From: Burkholderiaceae bacterium
GTDB lineage: Bacteria > Pseudomonadota > Gammaproteobacteria > Burkholderiales > Burkholderiaceae
Length of the DNA: 64,000 nt
Reading direction: 5' to 3'
Assembly (NCBI GenBank): GCA_021166835.1
Contig: JAJPEN010000020.1
Coordinates: forward strand, 1-64,000
Shown here: piece by piece, positions 16,664-25,879 of the stretch
How positions within the stretch are numbered: the first letter of the stretch is position 1
Layout: every line of letters starts with the position of its first letter
Made by a program: the position numbers and the translations under genes
The notes under the pieces: generated by a model
Database searches by the model: none
What the model was told of the DNA's origin: nothing
Seen by the model: only the letters and a program-made list of their open reading frames with translations

Positions 16664-16900
16664 TTATCGCTCGTACAGTTCCTCGCGTGTCCAGGTACGC
16701 CTGCCGGACGAAATCTGCGAGCGCAGGCGCTTCAACAAGGCATTCCTTGCCTCGCGACGCTCGCGCTGCATCTCCGTGACGGGGACAATCGCGGCCACCG
16801 CCTTTCCGCGGGAAAGAACGGTGATCCGTCCGCCGCGGGAGACCTCTTTCAATAGCGCGGAGAAATGCCGATTTGCGTCGGCAGCGCTGACGCTTCGCAT
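16664..16900 (-). CDS. Phd/YefM-family antitoxin, partner toxin truncated
   Basis: 78 residues with the Phd/YefM N-terminal fold: MRSVSAADANRHFSALLKEV, GGRITVLSRGKAVAAIVPV. The C-terminal helix (RTWTREELYER) is the part that would bind the toxin. Its cognate PIN gene downstream is broken, so this is effectively an orphan antitoxin that may still repress its own promoter or neutralise related toxins. Confidence 0.85.
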   Translation of the reverse strand: MRSVSAADANRHFSALLKEVSRGGRITVLSRGKAVAAIVPVTEMQRERREARNALLKRLRSQISSGRRTWTREELYER

Positions 16901-16994
16901 CTTGAAGACCAGAAAGTAGTGACAAACACTACTTTACCGCATGGGATACCGCTGAGCAAGAACGGTACGCCCAGTCCTGCAATCGCGGCGCTTC

Positions 16995-18386
16995 CTAGAA
17001 AGGAAGCACCGCCTCAGGCGCCACCCCACGAATCGCACGCCTGAAATCGGCCTGGATCCGCCCCAGCGCCGCCGGCGTGTCCGCCTCGAAACGGATCACC
17101 ACCACCGGCGTCGTGTTCGACGGCCGCGCGAGCCCGAAACCGTCCGGATATTCCACGCGCACGCCATCGATCGTGATGACCTCGGTCGCACCCTCGAAGC
17201 GCGCTTCGCGCTGCAGTTTCTCCACCAGCGAGAAATTCTCGCCCTCGGCCGTTTTCAGGTGCAATTCCGGAGTAGCCGGAGAATCAGGCAAGGCGTTCAG
17301 CACCGCGCCCGGATCCTGCACCCGCGAAAGAATCTCGAGCAGCCGCGCGCCGGTATAAAGCCCGTCGTCAAATCCGTACCAGCGTTCCCTGAAGAAAACA
17401 TGCCCGCTCATCTCGCCGGCGAGCGGCGCCCCGCTTTCCTTCAGTTTCGCCTTGATGAGCGAATGCCCGGTGCGCCACATCGTCGGACGCCCGCCATGCG
17501 CGCGAACGAAGGACGCGACGTGCCGGCTGCATTTGACGTCGTAGATGATTTCCGCGCCGGGATTGCGTGAGAGCACGTCCTGCGCGAACAGCATCAGCTG
17601 CCGGTCGGGCCAGATGATGTTGCCGTCCTTCGTCACGACGCCGAGCCGGTCGCCGTCGCCGTCGAAGGCAAGGCCGACTTCCGCGTCGGTCTCGCGCAGG
17701 CAGCGGATCAGATCCTGCAGATTTTCCGGGTGCGCCGGATCGGGATGATGGTTCGGGAAGGTTCCATCAACCTCGCAAAACAGCTCGGTCACCTCGCAGC
17801 CGAGCGCGCGAAAGAGCCGAGGAGCGACCGCGCCCGCGACGCCGTTGCCGCAGTCGATCGCGATCTTCATCGGACGCACGAGCTTCACGTCGCCGACGAC
17901 GCGATCGATATAGCGCGAAAGAACGTCTTCGCTGCGCAGGCTCCCGCGCTCGCGCGCCGGCACCGCCGCAAGCGCACCCGAAGCGATCGCTTCGCGCAGA
18001 CGCTGGATCGCCTCGCCGTAGATCGCGTCGCCCGCGATCACCATCTTCAGGCCGTTGTAATCGGGAGGATTGTGACTGCCGGTCACCGCCACTCCGGTAC
18101 CGGTACCCAGCTCGAAAGTGGCGTAGTAGACGACCGGCGTGGGCACCATGCCGATGTCGATCACGTCGATGCCCGCGTCGCGGAAGCCCTCGGCCAGCGC
18201 TGCCGACAGCGACGGCCCGGACAAGCGCCCGTCGCGTCCGATCACCGTCTCGCGCATGCCCGCCTCGCGCGCCTGCGCGCCGAGAGCGAGACCGATCGCC
18301 CGCACGACGTCTTCGGTAAGCGTGTCGCCGACGATGCCGCGGATGTCGTAGGCCTTGAAGATCGAAGGGGAAACGTGAATGGACAT
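16995..18386 (-). CDS. manB: Phosphomannomutase/phosphoglucomutase (AlgC/ManB type)
   Basis: 463-residue alpha-D-phosphohexomutase from ATG 18386 (MSIHVSPSIFKAYDIRG). The active-site phosphoserine loop VTGSHNPPDYNG, the metal loop FDGDGDRLG, the sugar-recognition GEMSGHVFF and the phosphate-binding RPSNTTPVV are all present. It interconverts mannose-6-P and mannose-1-P (and glucose phosphates), feeding GDP-mannose for Gmd. The start overlaps the stop of the upstream vapC by one base, so TA transcription may read into it. Confidence 0.94.
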   Translation of the reverse strand: MSIHVSPSIFKAYDIRGIVGDTLTEDVVRAIGLALGAQAREAGMRETVIGRDGRLSGPSLSAALAEGFRDAGIDVIDIGMVPTPVVYYATFELGTGTGVAVTGSHNPPDYNGLKMVIAGDAIYGEAIQRLREAIASGALAAVPARERGSLRSEDVLSRYIDRVVGDVKLVRPMKIAIDCGNGVAGAVAPRLFRALGCEVTELFCEVDGTFPNHHPDPAHPENLQDLIRCLRETDAEVGLAFDGDGDRLGVVTKDGNIIWPDRQLMLFAQDVLSRNPGAEIIYDVKCSRHVASFVRAHGGRPTMWRTGHSLIKAKLKESGAPLAGEMSGHVFFRERWYGFDDGLYTGARLLEILSRVQDPGAVLNALPDSPATPELHLKTAEGENFSLVEKLQREARFEGATEVITIDGVRVEYPDGFGLARPSNTTPVVVIRFEADTPAALGRIQADFRRAIRGVAPEAVLPF

Positions 18387-18796
18387 CAGGTAGAAGGCTC
18401 CACGAGCCGAAGGCCGGTGCATTCGGCGATGGCGCGAAAATCGCGATCCTTGGTCAACAAGGTCAGATCGTGCCGCAGGCATCCCTGCGCAATCAGGCAG
18501 TCGACGGTCGAACGGATCGTTCGTCCTCGCGATCGACACGCCCGAAAAATCCGTGCGGCTTCGAGGCAGTCCCCGCGATCGGCTTCAGGCAGTTGGTCGA
18601 AGGCTTCCAGCAGATGACCGATTCGGGCTGCCTCGGCCTCGCTGCGAAGACCGGAGAGAATCTCGACAAGCACGATTCCCGGGATCTCGATCGGCTCCCC
18701 GTCGGCGATCGATGCGGCCAATAGTTGCGCTTCCGGGGAATCGTGAGCGTTGAAGAAATCGATCCAGACCGAGGTGTCAACCAGCACCGCCCGCAC
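18386..18796 (-). CDS. vapC: PIN-domain toxin VapC
   Basis: 136 residues with all four acidic PIN positions visible: LVDTSVWIDFF, VLVEILSGL, TVDCLIAQGC and LTKDRDF. Length is normal. It overlaps its antitoxin gene by 20 bases upstream and the phosphomannomutase start by 1 base downstream. A site-specific RNase is expected. Confidence 0.9.
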   Translation of the reverse strand: MRAVLVDTSVWIDFFNAHDSPEAQLLAASIADGEPIEIPGIVLVEILSGLRSEAEAARIGHLLEAFDQLPEADRGDCLEAARIFRACRSRGRTIRSTVDCLIAQGCLRHDLTLLTKDRDFRAIAECTGLRLVEPST

Positions 18797-18995
18797 TCCT
18801 ATCGCGGGCCGTCCGTAGCTGATCGAGGTCGCCGCGCCAGCGGACCTTGCCGCGCAGCGCGAGCAGTTCCCGACGCTTCAGGGATTTCGACAACTCGACG
18901 AGAGCAGCGTTGATGGCCGCCTTCTTCGTTTCGAAGGCTCCAAGGCGGAGAACCTCCTGCAGCAAATCGTCATCGACTTCGACATGCGTTTTCAT
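18777..18995 (-). CDS. vapB: VapB-type antitoxin
   Basis: 72 residues from ATG 18995: MKTHVEVDDDLLQEVLRLGAF, then ETKKAAINAALVELSKSLKR. This is the VapB (DUF2191-like) pattern, with a beta strand for DNA binding and a helix followed by a basic toxin-binding tail. A longer in-frame start exists at 19091 but its leader is not conserved. Forms a complete module with the PIN toxin at 18386. Confidence 0.85.
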   Translation of the reverse strand: MKTHVEVDDDLLQEVLRLGAFETKKAAINAALVELSKSLKRRELLALRGKVRWRGDLDQLRTARDRSAGGAG

Positions 18996-19117
18996 CGGCA
19001 CAGGGTAGCACTTTATGTACATGAATGAGCTAATCCTGTGTACATAGACCATCCGGACAGGGCTGCCGGCGCTTGCCCGGCCCGGCCACATTTCACCGAA
19101 TGCCTCACGAAAGAATT

Positions 19118-19379
19118 CGAATGTCCCCGCACGCTCCGGAAGTCACGATCGTGCGTAGCGAATCCGCTCAGCCAGAGCGTCGCGCTCGTTCGCGTACGGC
19201 CCGACGAGCACCTCTGCGATGGAGAGTCGCCCGGACGCAGCCGACTCGAACAGTCCCGCAAAACGCATCGCAAACCGCGCATCGTCTTCCAGGAGATAGA
19301 TCAGCGGAACGGAATCGACGAGCAGCAGCGAACGGTCCGGTACCGATGACCAGTCGATGTCGTCGCTCACCGCTCCCAT
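19118..19379 (-). pseudogene. PIN-domain toxin remnant with internal deletion
   Basis: The frame from ATG 19379 reads SLLLVDSVPLIYLLED..., a PIN N-terminus, continues through SIAEVLVGP and stops after ERIRYARS at 19143. One frame over, the next bases read ATHDRDFRSVRG (19118-19159), which is the conserved C-terminal PIN motif. The roughly 50-residue centre that should separate these parts is missing, and LSIAEVLVGP also looks shortened. The simplest reading is an out-of-frame deletion. The antitoxin gene upstream overlaps by 13 bases and looks intact. Confidence 0.78.
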
Positions 19380-19615
19380 TCGTCGCGCAGCGTAGCGATG
19401 TCTCGTTCCGGGTGACGCGACCAAACCCCTCGCGCCGAACCTCTGAGCTGGAGCATTGCGAGAGGGGAGAATCCTTCGACCTGAACGATCGACGCAGGGA
19501 CAATTGCGGCGCAGACCTTGCCGTGACGTGTGATCAACGTCGTCTTCCCGTCACGAGCCGCTGCGACAAGCTCGGGCAGACGCTTTCGAGTGGCCTCGAT
19601 TCCGAGCGTTTCCAT
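19367..19615 (-). CDS. Phd-family antitoxin with decayed toxin partner
   Basis: 82 residues from ATG 19615: METLGIEATRKRLPELVAAA, GKTTLITRHGKVCAAIVPA, the Phd/YefM fold. The start codon was chosen because the preceding 20 residues are Cys/Thr-rich and unlike the family. The C-terminal helix ends RDIATLRDEWER. It precedes the PIN remnant, so the module is probably inactive as a toxin system. Confidence 0.82.
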   Translation of the reverse strand: METLGIEATRKRLPELVAAARDGKTTLITRHGKVCAAIVPASIVQVEGFSPLAMLQLRGSARGVWSRHPERDIATLRDEWER

Positions 19616-19678
19616 GTTTCGACTAATAACTGTACAAGTTGTACAGGTTATCGGTGAATCCAAGGGGTGCGTCAAGCG

Positions 19679-21565
19679 CTACGCACCCCCCGCCGCGGAG
19701 CTCCTCCCCGCCACGACGCGCAGCGCAGGCGCCTGCTTCGGCAGAAAAGGCGTGTACTCGGGCACTCTCGCAGCTAGTTCCTTGCGCACCGTCGCGTCGT
19801 CGTCGGGCGCGGGCTGCTCGAGCCAACTTCTCAGCGACGCGAGGAAGTCGACGTCCACCGGGCGCGAGCGCGCGATGCGCAGCTTCGGATGCGGCGTCTC
19901 GCGCGTCTGCTCGGCGTCGGCAAGCAACTCCTCGTAGAGCTTCTCGCCGGGGCGCAGCCCGGTGAATTCGATGCGGATGTCGGATTCCGAATAGCCGGAC
20001 AGGCGGATCATGTTGCGCGCGAGGTCGACGATGCGCACGGGCTCGCCCATGTCGAGGACGAAGATCTCCCCGCCCCCGCCCATCGCCGCCGCCTGCAGCA
20101 CCAGCTGCGCCGCCTCGGGAATCGACATGAAATAACGGGTGATCTCGGGGTGCGTGACCGTGACGGGTCCGCCCCTGGCGATCTGCACCTGGAACTTCGG
20201 AATGACGCTGCCGGCGCTGCCGAGGACGTTGCCGAAGCGCACGATCTCGAACTGCGTGGAGCCGCCGGAGGCCTGCAGCGCTTGGCAAGCCATCTCGGCC
20301 AGGCGCTTGGTTGCGCCCATGACGTTCGTCGGATTGACGGCCTTGTCGGTGGAGATGAGGACGAAGCGCTCGGCGCCGAATTCGGCTGCACCCTCGGCAA
20401 CGCGAAGCGTACCGAGCACATTGTTGCGGACCGCCTGCCAGGCGTTGTCGACTTCCATCAGCGGGACGTGCTTGTAGGCGGCGGCGTGAAATATCACGTC
20501 CGGACGATGCGCCTCGAACACCTCGCGGATGCGGGCGGCGTCCTTGACGTCGCCCGCCAGCGGGACGATCCGCAGCTGCGGCCGGTTCACCGCGAACCAC
20601 TGCTCGAGGGTATACAACGCAAATTCATTGTGCTCGAAGAGCACGAGCGTCTCGGGATCGAAGCGCGAGAGCTGGCGGCACAGTTCGCTGCCGATCGACC
20701 CGCCGGCGCCCGTGACGAGAACGGTACGCCGCTGCAGCATCGATTCGACGTGCTCGGTGTCGATCTGCACCGTCTCGCGCCCGAGCAGATCCTCGATCTC
20801 GACCCTTCGCAACGAAGACACGGACACCCGGCCCGAGAGCAGGTCGTCGATGCCGGGCACGGTGAACACGAGAGCTCCGGCCTCGACGGCGAGATCGGTC
20901 GCGCGCCGGCGCGTGGCCGACGAAGCCGAAGGAATGGCGAGGATCACGTGTCGCGCCTTCTCGTCTTCGAGCACTTGCGGAAGCGTTTCGATGGCACCGA
21001 AAACGGGGCGCCCTAGGACTTCCCGGCCCCATTTGCCCGGGTCGTCGTCGACGAGACCGACGACGCGCCAGTCGGAGACCCGGTCGAGATCGCGCACGAG
21101 CATCGCGCCGCCCCGCCCCGCCCCGACGATCACGACCGGCTTGCCCTCGGCGCTCAAACCGCCGTAGAGCCGCTGCTCCTTCGACATCCGGTACAGCACG
21201 CGTCCACCCGCCATCCAAATGGCGAGCAACATCGGGTAGAGCACGAGGGTCGATCTCGGCGTGACGGAATCGAAGCGATACAGGGCGATGAAGACGATCA
21301 GCACGAGCGAAGACATCGCCACCGCGCGAAGCACGCGCTTCAGATCGGGCAGGCTGGCGAAGATCCACAGGCCCCGATACAGCCCTGCGTAACGGCAGAT
21401 GAGGAAATGGACCGGAACGAGCACGAGCAGCGCCAAGTACATCTGGCGTTCGTACGCGGCAGGCCAGTCGAAATTGAAGCGCAGCAGGAACGCGCCGACC
21501 CAAGCGAACACGGGTGCCGCCAGGTCGAACAGCACGGCCAGGATGGAGCGGAACGAGATGCGCAC
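19679..21565 (-). CDS. Membrane-bound nucleotide-sugar 4,6-dehydratase (WbpM/PglF/CapD type)
   Basis: 628 residues. Four hydrophobic segments in the first 130 or so residues anchor the protein; a CoA-binding-like Rossmann region follows (VVIVGAGRGGAMLVRD), then the catalytic SDR domain starting VLVTGAGGSIGSELCRQL. The active site is STDKAVNPTNVMGATKR, with Met in place of the usual SDR Tyr, as in long UDP-GlcNAc 4,6-dehydratases. Product is probably UDP-4-keto-6-deoxy-GlcNAc, precursor of QuiNAc, FucNAc or bacillosamine. It is transcribed away from the main glycan operon. The DegT enzyme at 35795 and PglC-like transferase at 36958 are plausible partners. Confidence 0.93.
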   Translation of the reverse strand: MRISFRSILAVLFDLAAPVFAWVGAFLLRFNFDWPAAYERQMYLALLVLVPVHFLICRYAGLYRGLWIFASLPDLKRVLRAVAMSSLVLIVFIALYRFDSVTPRSTLVLYPMLLAIWMAGGRVLYRMSKEQRLYGGLSAEGKPVVIVGAGRGGAMLVRDLDRVSDWRVVGLVDDDPGKWGREVLGRPVFGAIETLPQVLEDEKARHVILAIPSASSATRRRATDLAVEAGALVFTVPGIDDLLSGRVSVSSLRRVEIEDLLGRETVQIDTEHVESMLQRRTVLVTGAGGSIGSELCRQLSRFDPETLVLFEHNEFALYTLEQWFAVNRPQLRIVPLAGDVKDAARIREVFEAHRPDVIFHAAAYKHVPLMEVDNAWQAVRNNVLGTLRVAEGAAEFGAERFVLISTDKAVNPTNVMGATKRLAEMACQALQASGGSTQFEIVRFGNVLGSAGSVIPKFQVQIARGGPVTVTHPEITRYFMSIPEAAQLVLQAAAMGGGGEIFVLDMGEPVRIVDLARNMIRLSGYSESDIRIEFTGLRPGEKLYEELLADAEQTRETPHPKLRIARSRPVDVDFLASLRSWLEQPAPDDDATVRKELAARVPEYTPFLPKQAPALRVVAGRSSAAGGA

Positions 21566-21640
21566 AGGCGCGATGTTACGCTGGCTTCTTGTAGTGCAGT
21601 TTCATACCACTAACCACCGCCAACATTACTCACGTCCGCC

Positions 21641-22453
21641 TTAACGTCGCCGTGCTCTGTCCAAGAAATCAGTAAGAAGTGCAAGCATCAATCCTGCAAT
21701 CAACCCCAACACCACGGCGATCCCAATGGCCAAGAACCTCCTCGGCGCAGTGGGAGAAGATGGGGGAGTAATCGCATCAACGAGCTGCGTCGGTGTCGTC
21801 TGCGGCAATAGGAGCTTCTGAGCCAAAATTGGCTTCTGCGCATCGAGTTCCGCCAGAAGAGCTAGCATCCGCGCCCGCTCGATCGTCAGCAAGGCGGTTC
21901 GAGAAAAATCTTGCTCGCCCAGCCGCTCCGTTACGACCACGGATGCTTCTAATTGCTGTGTCAATAGCGCTCGCCGCGCCTCGATCTCCTGCAACTCCTC
22001 CTCGATTAACGAAATTCCTCGGCGATATACGTCGTCATGTACCTGTTGGATTTCGGCGTGGACTTTTTCTAGAAGTGCAACGGCATCATTAGGCGTATCG
22101 CCTACGGCGACGAGTTCGACGACGCCACTCACACCCCGCGGCGCAACGGCGCGAGACAAGAATGGCCGCGTGCGCTTGACCCCGATCGCGACGACTTCGC
22201 CGTATCTCGCCATCACTCTGGCCGAGACTAGATCCACAGGCTCAATAGGGCCGTTACCAGCCACTTGCCCTATCCGGATCCTGGCACTTGCCTCATAGAC
22301 AGGCGACGTCAGGAAGGCATATCCCAAGCCGACGGCGACGCATGCAGCGAATGTGACCAAGATCAGCAGCTTCCGGTGGACGAAGACGCGCCATAAATCG
22401 GCGAGACTGACCGCTTCCCCCCGATCAGTGGAGACTATCTGATCGACATGCAT
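21641..22453 (-). CDS. Wzz-type polysaccharide chain-length regulator
   Basis: 270 residues with two transmembrane helices framing a periplasmic domain: LLILVTFAACVAVGLGYAFL near residue 35 and FLAIGIAVVLGLIAGLMLALL near the C-terminus, preceded by a Pro-rich PPSSPTAPRR. The centre is predicted coiled coil (LIEEELQEIEARRALLTQQLE). It would set O-antigen or capsule length with the Wzy-like protein at 32734. By eye, base composition here and in the adjacent gap is less GC-rich than in neighbours, which suggests transfer. Confidence 0.88.
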   Translation of the reverse strand: MHVDQIVSTDRGEAVSLADLWRVFVHRKLLILVTFAACVAVGLGYAFLTSPVYEASARIRIGQVAGNGPIEPVDLVSARVMARYGEVVAIGVKRTRPFLSRAVAPRGVSGVVELVAVGDTPNDAVALLEKVHAEIQQVHDDVYRRGISLIEEELQEIEARRALLTQQLEASVVVTERLGEQDFSRTALLTIERARMLALLAELDAQKPILAQKLLLPQTTPTQLVDAITPPSSPTAPRRFLAIGIAVVLGLIAGLMLALLTDFLDRARRR

Positions 22454-22616
22454 GCTAGACGTAGATCTTCGTGGAGGATGGTGAACCGATTAGCTCACCC
22501 CTAGCCTGAAGCGTACGACATTTGGTCCGGCAAGCAGGGAAGAGCCACTGAAACGGTAGAATCGCCGGCTCATTTACTCACAGTCAGCCTGGCTCACCAC
22601 GGCGAAGGCGAAGCTA

Positions 22617-23744
22617 ATGACGGCATCGAAAGTTGCACTTCTCACCGGCATTACCGGCCAAGACGGTTCTTACCTCGCCGAATTTCTCCTCCAGAAGGGC
22701 TACGAAGTCCATGGACTACGCCGGCGCGCGTCGCTGTTCAATACGGGACGCATTGACCATCTCTACCGTGACCCGCACTTGCCCGACGTCAACCTGAAAT
22801 TGCACTACGGCGACTTGAGCGATGCGTCGAACCTGACCCGCGTAATCAAGGAAGTCGCACCCAACGAGATCTACAACCTCGCTGCTCAGTCGCACGTCGG
22901 CGTGAGCTTCGAGTCACCCGAATACACGGCCGACGTCAACGCACTTGGCACGCTACGCATCCTAGAGGCAATTCGCTTCCTCGGCATGGAGCGTCGTACC
23001 CGCTTCTACCAAGCATCGAGCTCCGAGCTATTCGGACTGGTACAAGAGATTCCGCAAACCGAGAAGACCCCGTTCCATCCGCGCAGCCCGTACGCGGTGG
23101 CGAAACTTTATGCCTACTGGATCACGGTCAACTATCGTGAGGCGTACGGGATGTACGCCTGCAATGGGATCCTCTTCAATCACGAGTCGTCACGACGCGG
23201 GGAGACCTTCGTCACCCGCAAGGTCACCCGCGGTCTGGCCAACATCGCTGTCGGCCTCGAGAAGTGTCTTTACCTGGGCAACCTGAACGCGATGCGCGAC
23301 TGGGGCCACGCCAAGGACTACGTGCGGATGCAATGGATGATGCTGCAGCAGGAACAGCCAGACGATTACGTGATCGCCACGGGACGGCAGTTCTCGGTGC
23401 GCGAATTCGTGAGGCGCGCAGCCGCCGCGCTGGGCATCGAGTTGGAGTTCGTCGGCAGCGGCGTAGACGAGCGCGCGGTCGTCAGTGCGGTGCGCGGCGC
23501 CGACGCGCCAGCGGTGAAGGTCGGCGACGTGATCCTGGTCGTCGATCCCGGCTATTTCCGTCCGGCCGAGGTCGAGACCCTGCTCGGGGATGCGAGCAAG
23601 GCACGCGAGAAGCTCGGCTGGATGCCCGAGATCGGTCTGGACGAGATGATCGACGAGATGATCCGTCACGATCTCGACAAGGCTCGCCAGCACACACTGT
23701 TGCGCCAGAGCGGGTTCGAAGTATCGGTCACCCGGGAGCGCTAG
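22617..23744 (+). CDS. gmd: GDP-mannose 4,6-dehydratase
   Basis: 375 residues, usual length. [18 protein letters not shown] binds [22 protein letters not shown] is the Gmd hallmark, and the catalytic set SSSELFG plus YAVAKLYAY is intact, with [17 protein letters not shown] for GDP binding. It makes GDP-4-keto-6-deoxy-D-mannose, precursor of GDP-rhamnose, GDP-fucose or GDP-perosamine. No RmD or fucose synthase gene is in the window, but a perosamine-synthase-like aminotransferase is at 29695. Confidence 0.96.
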   Translation: MTASKVALLTGITGQDGSYLAEFLLQKGYEVHGLRRRASLFNTGRIDHLYRDPHLPDVNLKLHYGDLSDASNLTRVIKEVAPNEIYNLAAQSHVGVSFESPEYTADVNALGTLRILEAIRFLGMERRTRFYQASSSELFGLVQEIPQTEKTPFHPRSPYAVAKLYAYWITVNYREAYGMYACNGILFNHESSRRGETFVTRKVTRGLANIAVGLEKCLYLGNLNAMRDWGHAKDYVRMQWMMLQQEQPDDYVIATGRQFSVREFVRRAAAALGIELEFVGSGVDERAVVSAVRGADAPAVKVGDVILVVDPGYFRPAEVETLLGDASKAREKLGWMPEIGLDEMIDEMIRHDLDKARQHTLLRQSGFEVSVTRER

Positions 23745-23798
23745 CCCCGTTTGCCGCGCGGGCTCGACTCGCGCCGAACGCCCCACACTGACCACCGC

Positions 23799-25277
23799 AT
23801 GAGTCTGCTAGCTACCGCGGTCCAGGCATTCAAGTGGTCGCTGCTGGGCGAACTGGGCTCCCGCGTGATCGGGCCGCTGGTCTTCATCGTCCTCGCGCGG
23901 ATCCTGCTGCCCGAAGACTTCGGCGTGGTCGCGGCCGCTACGGTGGCGATCAGCTTCTCGCAGGTCTTCTGGGACAGCGGGCTGGCCCGGGCGCTGATCC
24001 AGCACAACGCCGACGATGACGACGAGCTGGCCAATGCGGTGTTCTGGGCCAACCTCGCCTTGAGCGCGGTAGTCACCATCGCCATGTGGCTGGCGGCGCC
24101 GGCGCTCGCGGCCTTCTTCAGGGACGACCGGATAGCCGATGTGCTGCGGGTGCTGTCGGTGCAGGCGCCGCTCGCCGCGACCTGCGCGTTGATTACCGCC
24201 TTGATGCAGAAGCATTTCGACTTCAAGCGACTGTTCTGGGTGAGGCTGGTGACCACGGGCGGGCCAGGTCTGGTCTCGATTCCGCTCGCACTTGCCGGAT
24301 GGAGCTACTGGGCGCTCGTGTTCGGCGTGATGAGCGGACAGCTGCTGCAGTTGCTCGCGCTATGGCGACAGACCGGATGGCGTCCGCGCGCACGCATCGA
24401 CCGGCGCAGGGTCGCCGAGCTGGCCGGTTTCGCCCAATGGACGATCTCGAGCGGCATGCTCGGCTGGCTGTACAGCTGGCTCGACGCGATTGTCGTCGGA
24501 CGCTTCCTCGGCGCTCACGATATGGGTGTCTATCGCACCGGCAACACCTTCGTGACCGTCGTGTTCGGGCTGCTCTTCTCACCGCTTCTGCCGGTGCTGT
24601 ACACGCTGTTCTCGCGCGCCCAGCAGGACCTGGCGCGACTGCGCGAAGCGCTGATGACGGTCGTGCAGGCGATCGCCTTGGTGTCGCTGCCGATCGGAGC
24701 GGGCCTGATGGTGCTGGGCGAAGCGCTCGGCGTCACGGTTTTCGGGTTGCACTGGGCCGGCGTCGGCCTAGTGATTGGAATCCTGGGCCTGTCGCATGCC
24801 ATCGGCTGGGTCGCCGGCGCCAACGGCGAGCTGTACCGAGCGATTGGCAAACCCCACGTCGAGACCTCGACCGTGGCGCTGATGCTGGCCGTCTACGTCC
24901 CTGTCTACCTTGTCGCGGTCCAGGACGGAATGCAGAGCTTCCTGTGGGCCCGGATGGCACTGTCGGCCCTCGCGCTGGTCGCCCACGTGATGGTGTGCCG
25001 CCACGCGCTCGGCATCCCGCCGGGCCGGTGGTTACGGGCCTGCGCACCCGCGCTGGCCGCAGCGTGCGGCGCAGCCGTCATCGTGCACTGGATGTCGCGG
25101 GATGCACCGTTCACGATCGCGCGGCTGACCGCGATGGGCCTGCTCGGATTCGTGCTATATGCGTTGGCGATCGTGGCGCTCCAGCACAGCTTCCTGCTGC
25201 GCCTGCGCGAAATCGCGAGGCTTGGCCCGCAAGCCGCCGTCGGCGGCAACGACCTGCGCTCGAAAGGGACATTCTAA
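23799..25277 (+). CDS. Polysaccharide flippase (Wzx/MOP family)
   Basis: 492 residues from ATG 23799, with about 12-14 hydrophobic segments. The N-terminal SRVIGPLVFIVLARILLPEDFGVVAAA is typical of PST/Wzx exporters and the RDDRIADVLRVLSVQAPLAA loop fits. It would move lipid-linked repeat units across the inner membrane. Its TAA overlaps the next ATG (TAATG at 25275-25279), so it heads a tightly coupled operon. An in-frame upstream ATG at 23751 gives a non-conserved, charged leader. Confidence 0.9.
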   Translation: MSLLATAVQAFKWSLLGELGSRVIGPLVFIVLARILLPEDFGVVAAATVAISFSQVFWDSGLARALIQHNADDDDELANAVFWANLALSAVVTIAMWLAAPALAAFFRDDRIADVLRVLSVQAPLAATCALITALMQKHFDFKRLFWVRLVTTGGPGLVSIPLALAGWSYWALVFGVMSGQLLQLLALWRQTGWRPRARIDRRRVAELAGFAQWTISSGMLGWLYSWLDAIVVGRFLGAHDMGVYRTGNTFVTVVFGLLFSPLLPVLYTLFSRAQQDLARLREALMTVVQAIALVSLPIGAGLMVLGEALGVTVFGLHWAGVGLVIGILGLSHAIGWVAGANGELYRAIGKPHVETSTVALMLAVYVPVYLVAVQDGMQSFLWARMALSALALVAHVMVCRHALGIPPGRWLRACAPALAAACGAAVIVHWMSRDAPFTIARLTAMGLLGFVLYALAIVALQHSFLLRLREIARLGPQAAVGGNDLRSKGTF

Positions 25278-25879
25278 TGGGAATCCGAACGGCACTCAGC
25301 GACCTCGCCTGCCGGATGCTCCATCCTTACCTGTCGGATTCGTTTGCAATCCGCTCGCACCTCACGAACCGGGAGCGGGTCGAACTGTCCCGCCTCGCGC
25401 AGGCCGGCGGGCTGCGTTCGATCGTCGAGATCGGCGCCTATCTTGGCGCCTCGGCGAGCGCCTTCGCGGCCGGTCTTTCGCGTACTCGCAATGCTGCGGC
25501 AAGGATCTACTGCGTTGACACCTGGAACAACGACGCAATGAGCGAGGGGCAGCGCGACACGATGGAACAGTTCCTTCGCAATACCGCGGCTTACCGCGAC
25601 AGGGTCGTCCCGGTGCGCGGCTGGAGCACCGGCGTGGTCGACTCTATTGGCGCACGGGCCGGCCGGATCGACCTGCTGTTCATCGACGGCGACCATTCCT
25701 ACGAGGGTTGCCTAGCCGACTGGAACGCGTACGCTGGGTTGCTGTCGCCAAACGCCGTGGTCGCCTTCCACGATGTCGGTTGGGCCGATGGTGTTCGCCG
25801 GGTGATCGACGAGGAAGTCCGCGGTCGGATCCGCCGCGAGAAGCGCCTGCCCAACCTCTGGTGGGGCGAGCTGGGGTGA
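25277..25879 (+). CDS. Class I SAM-dependent methyltransferase (Methyltransf_24 type)
   Basis: 200 residues. The SAM site is IVEIGAYLGASASAFA; IYCVDTWNND, then LLFIDGDHSYEGCLADW and VVAFHDVGW form the metal-assisted O-methyltransferase pattern also seen in CmcI/rhamnosyl O-methyltransferases. It probably methylates a hydroxyl on a sugar of the glycan made by this cluster. Both ends overlap neighbours (TAATG at the start, GTGA at the end). Confidence 0.82.
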   Translation: MGIRTALSDLACRMLHPYLSDSFAIRSHLTNRERVELSRLAQAGGLRSIVEIGAYLGASASAFAAGLSRTRNAAARIYCVDTWNNDAMSEGQRDTMEQFLRNTAAYRDRVVPVRGWSTGVVDSIGARAGRIDLLFIDGDHSYEGCLADWNAYAGLLSPNAVVAFHDVGWADGVRRVIDEEVRGRIRREKRLPNLWWGELG

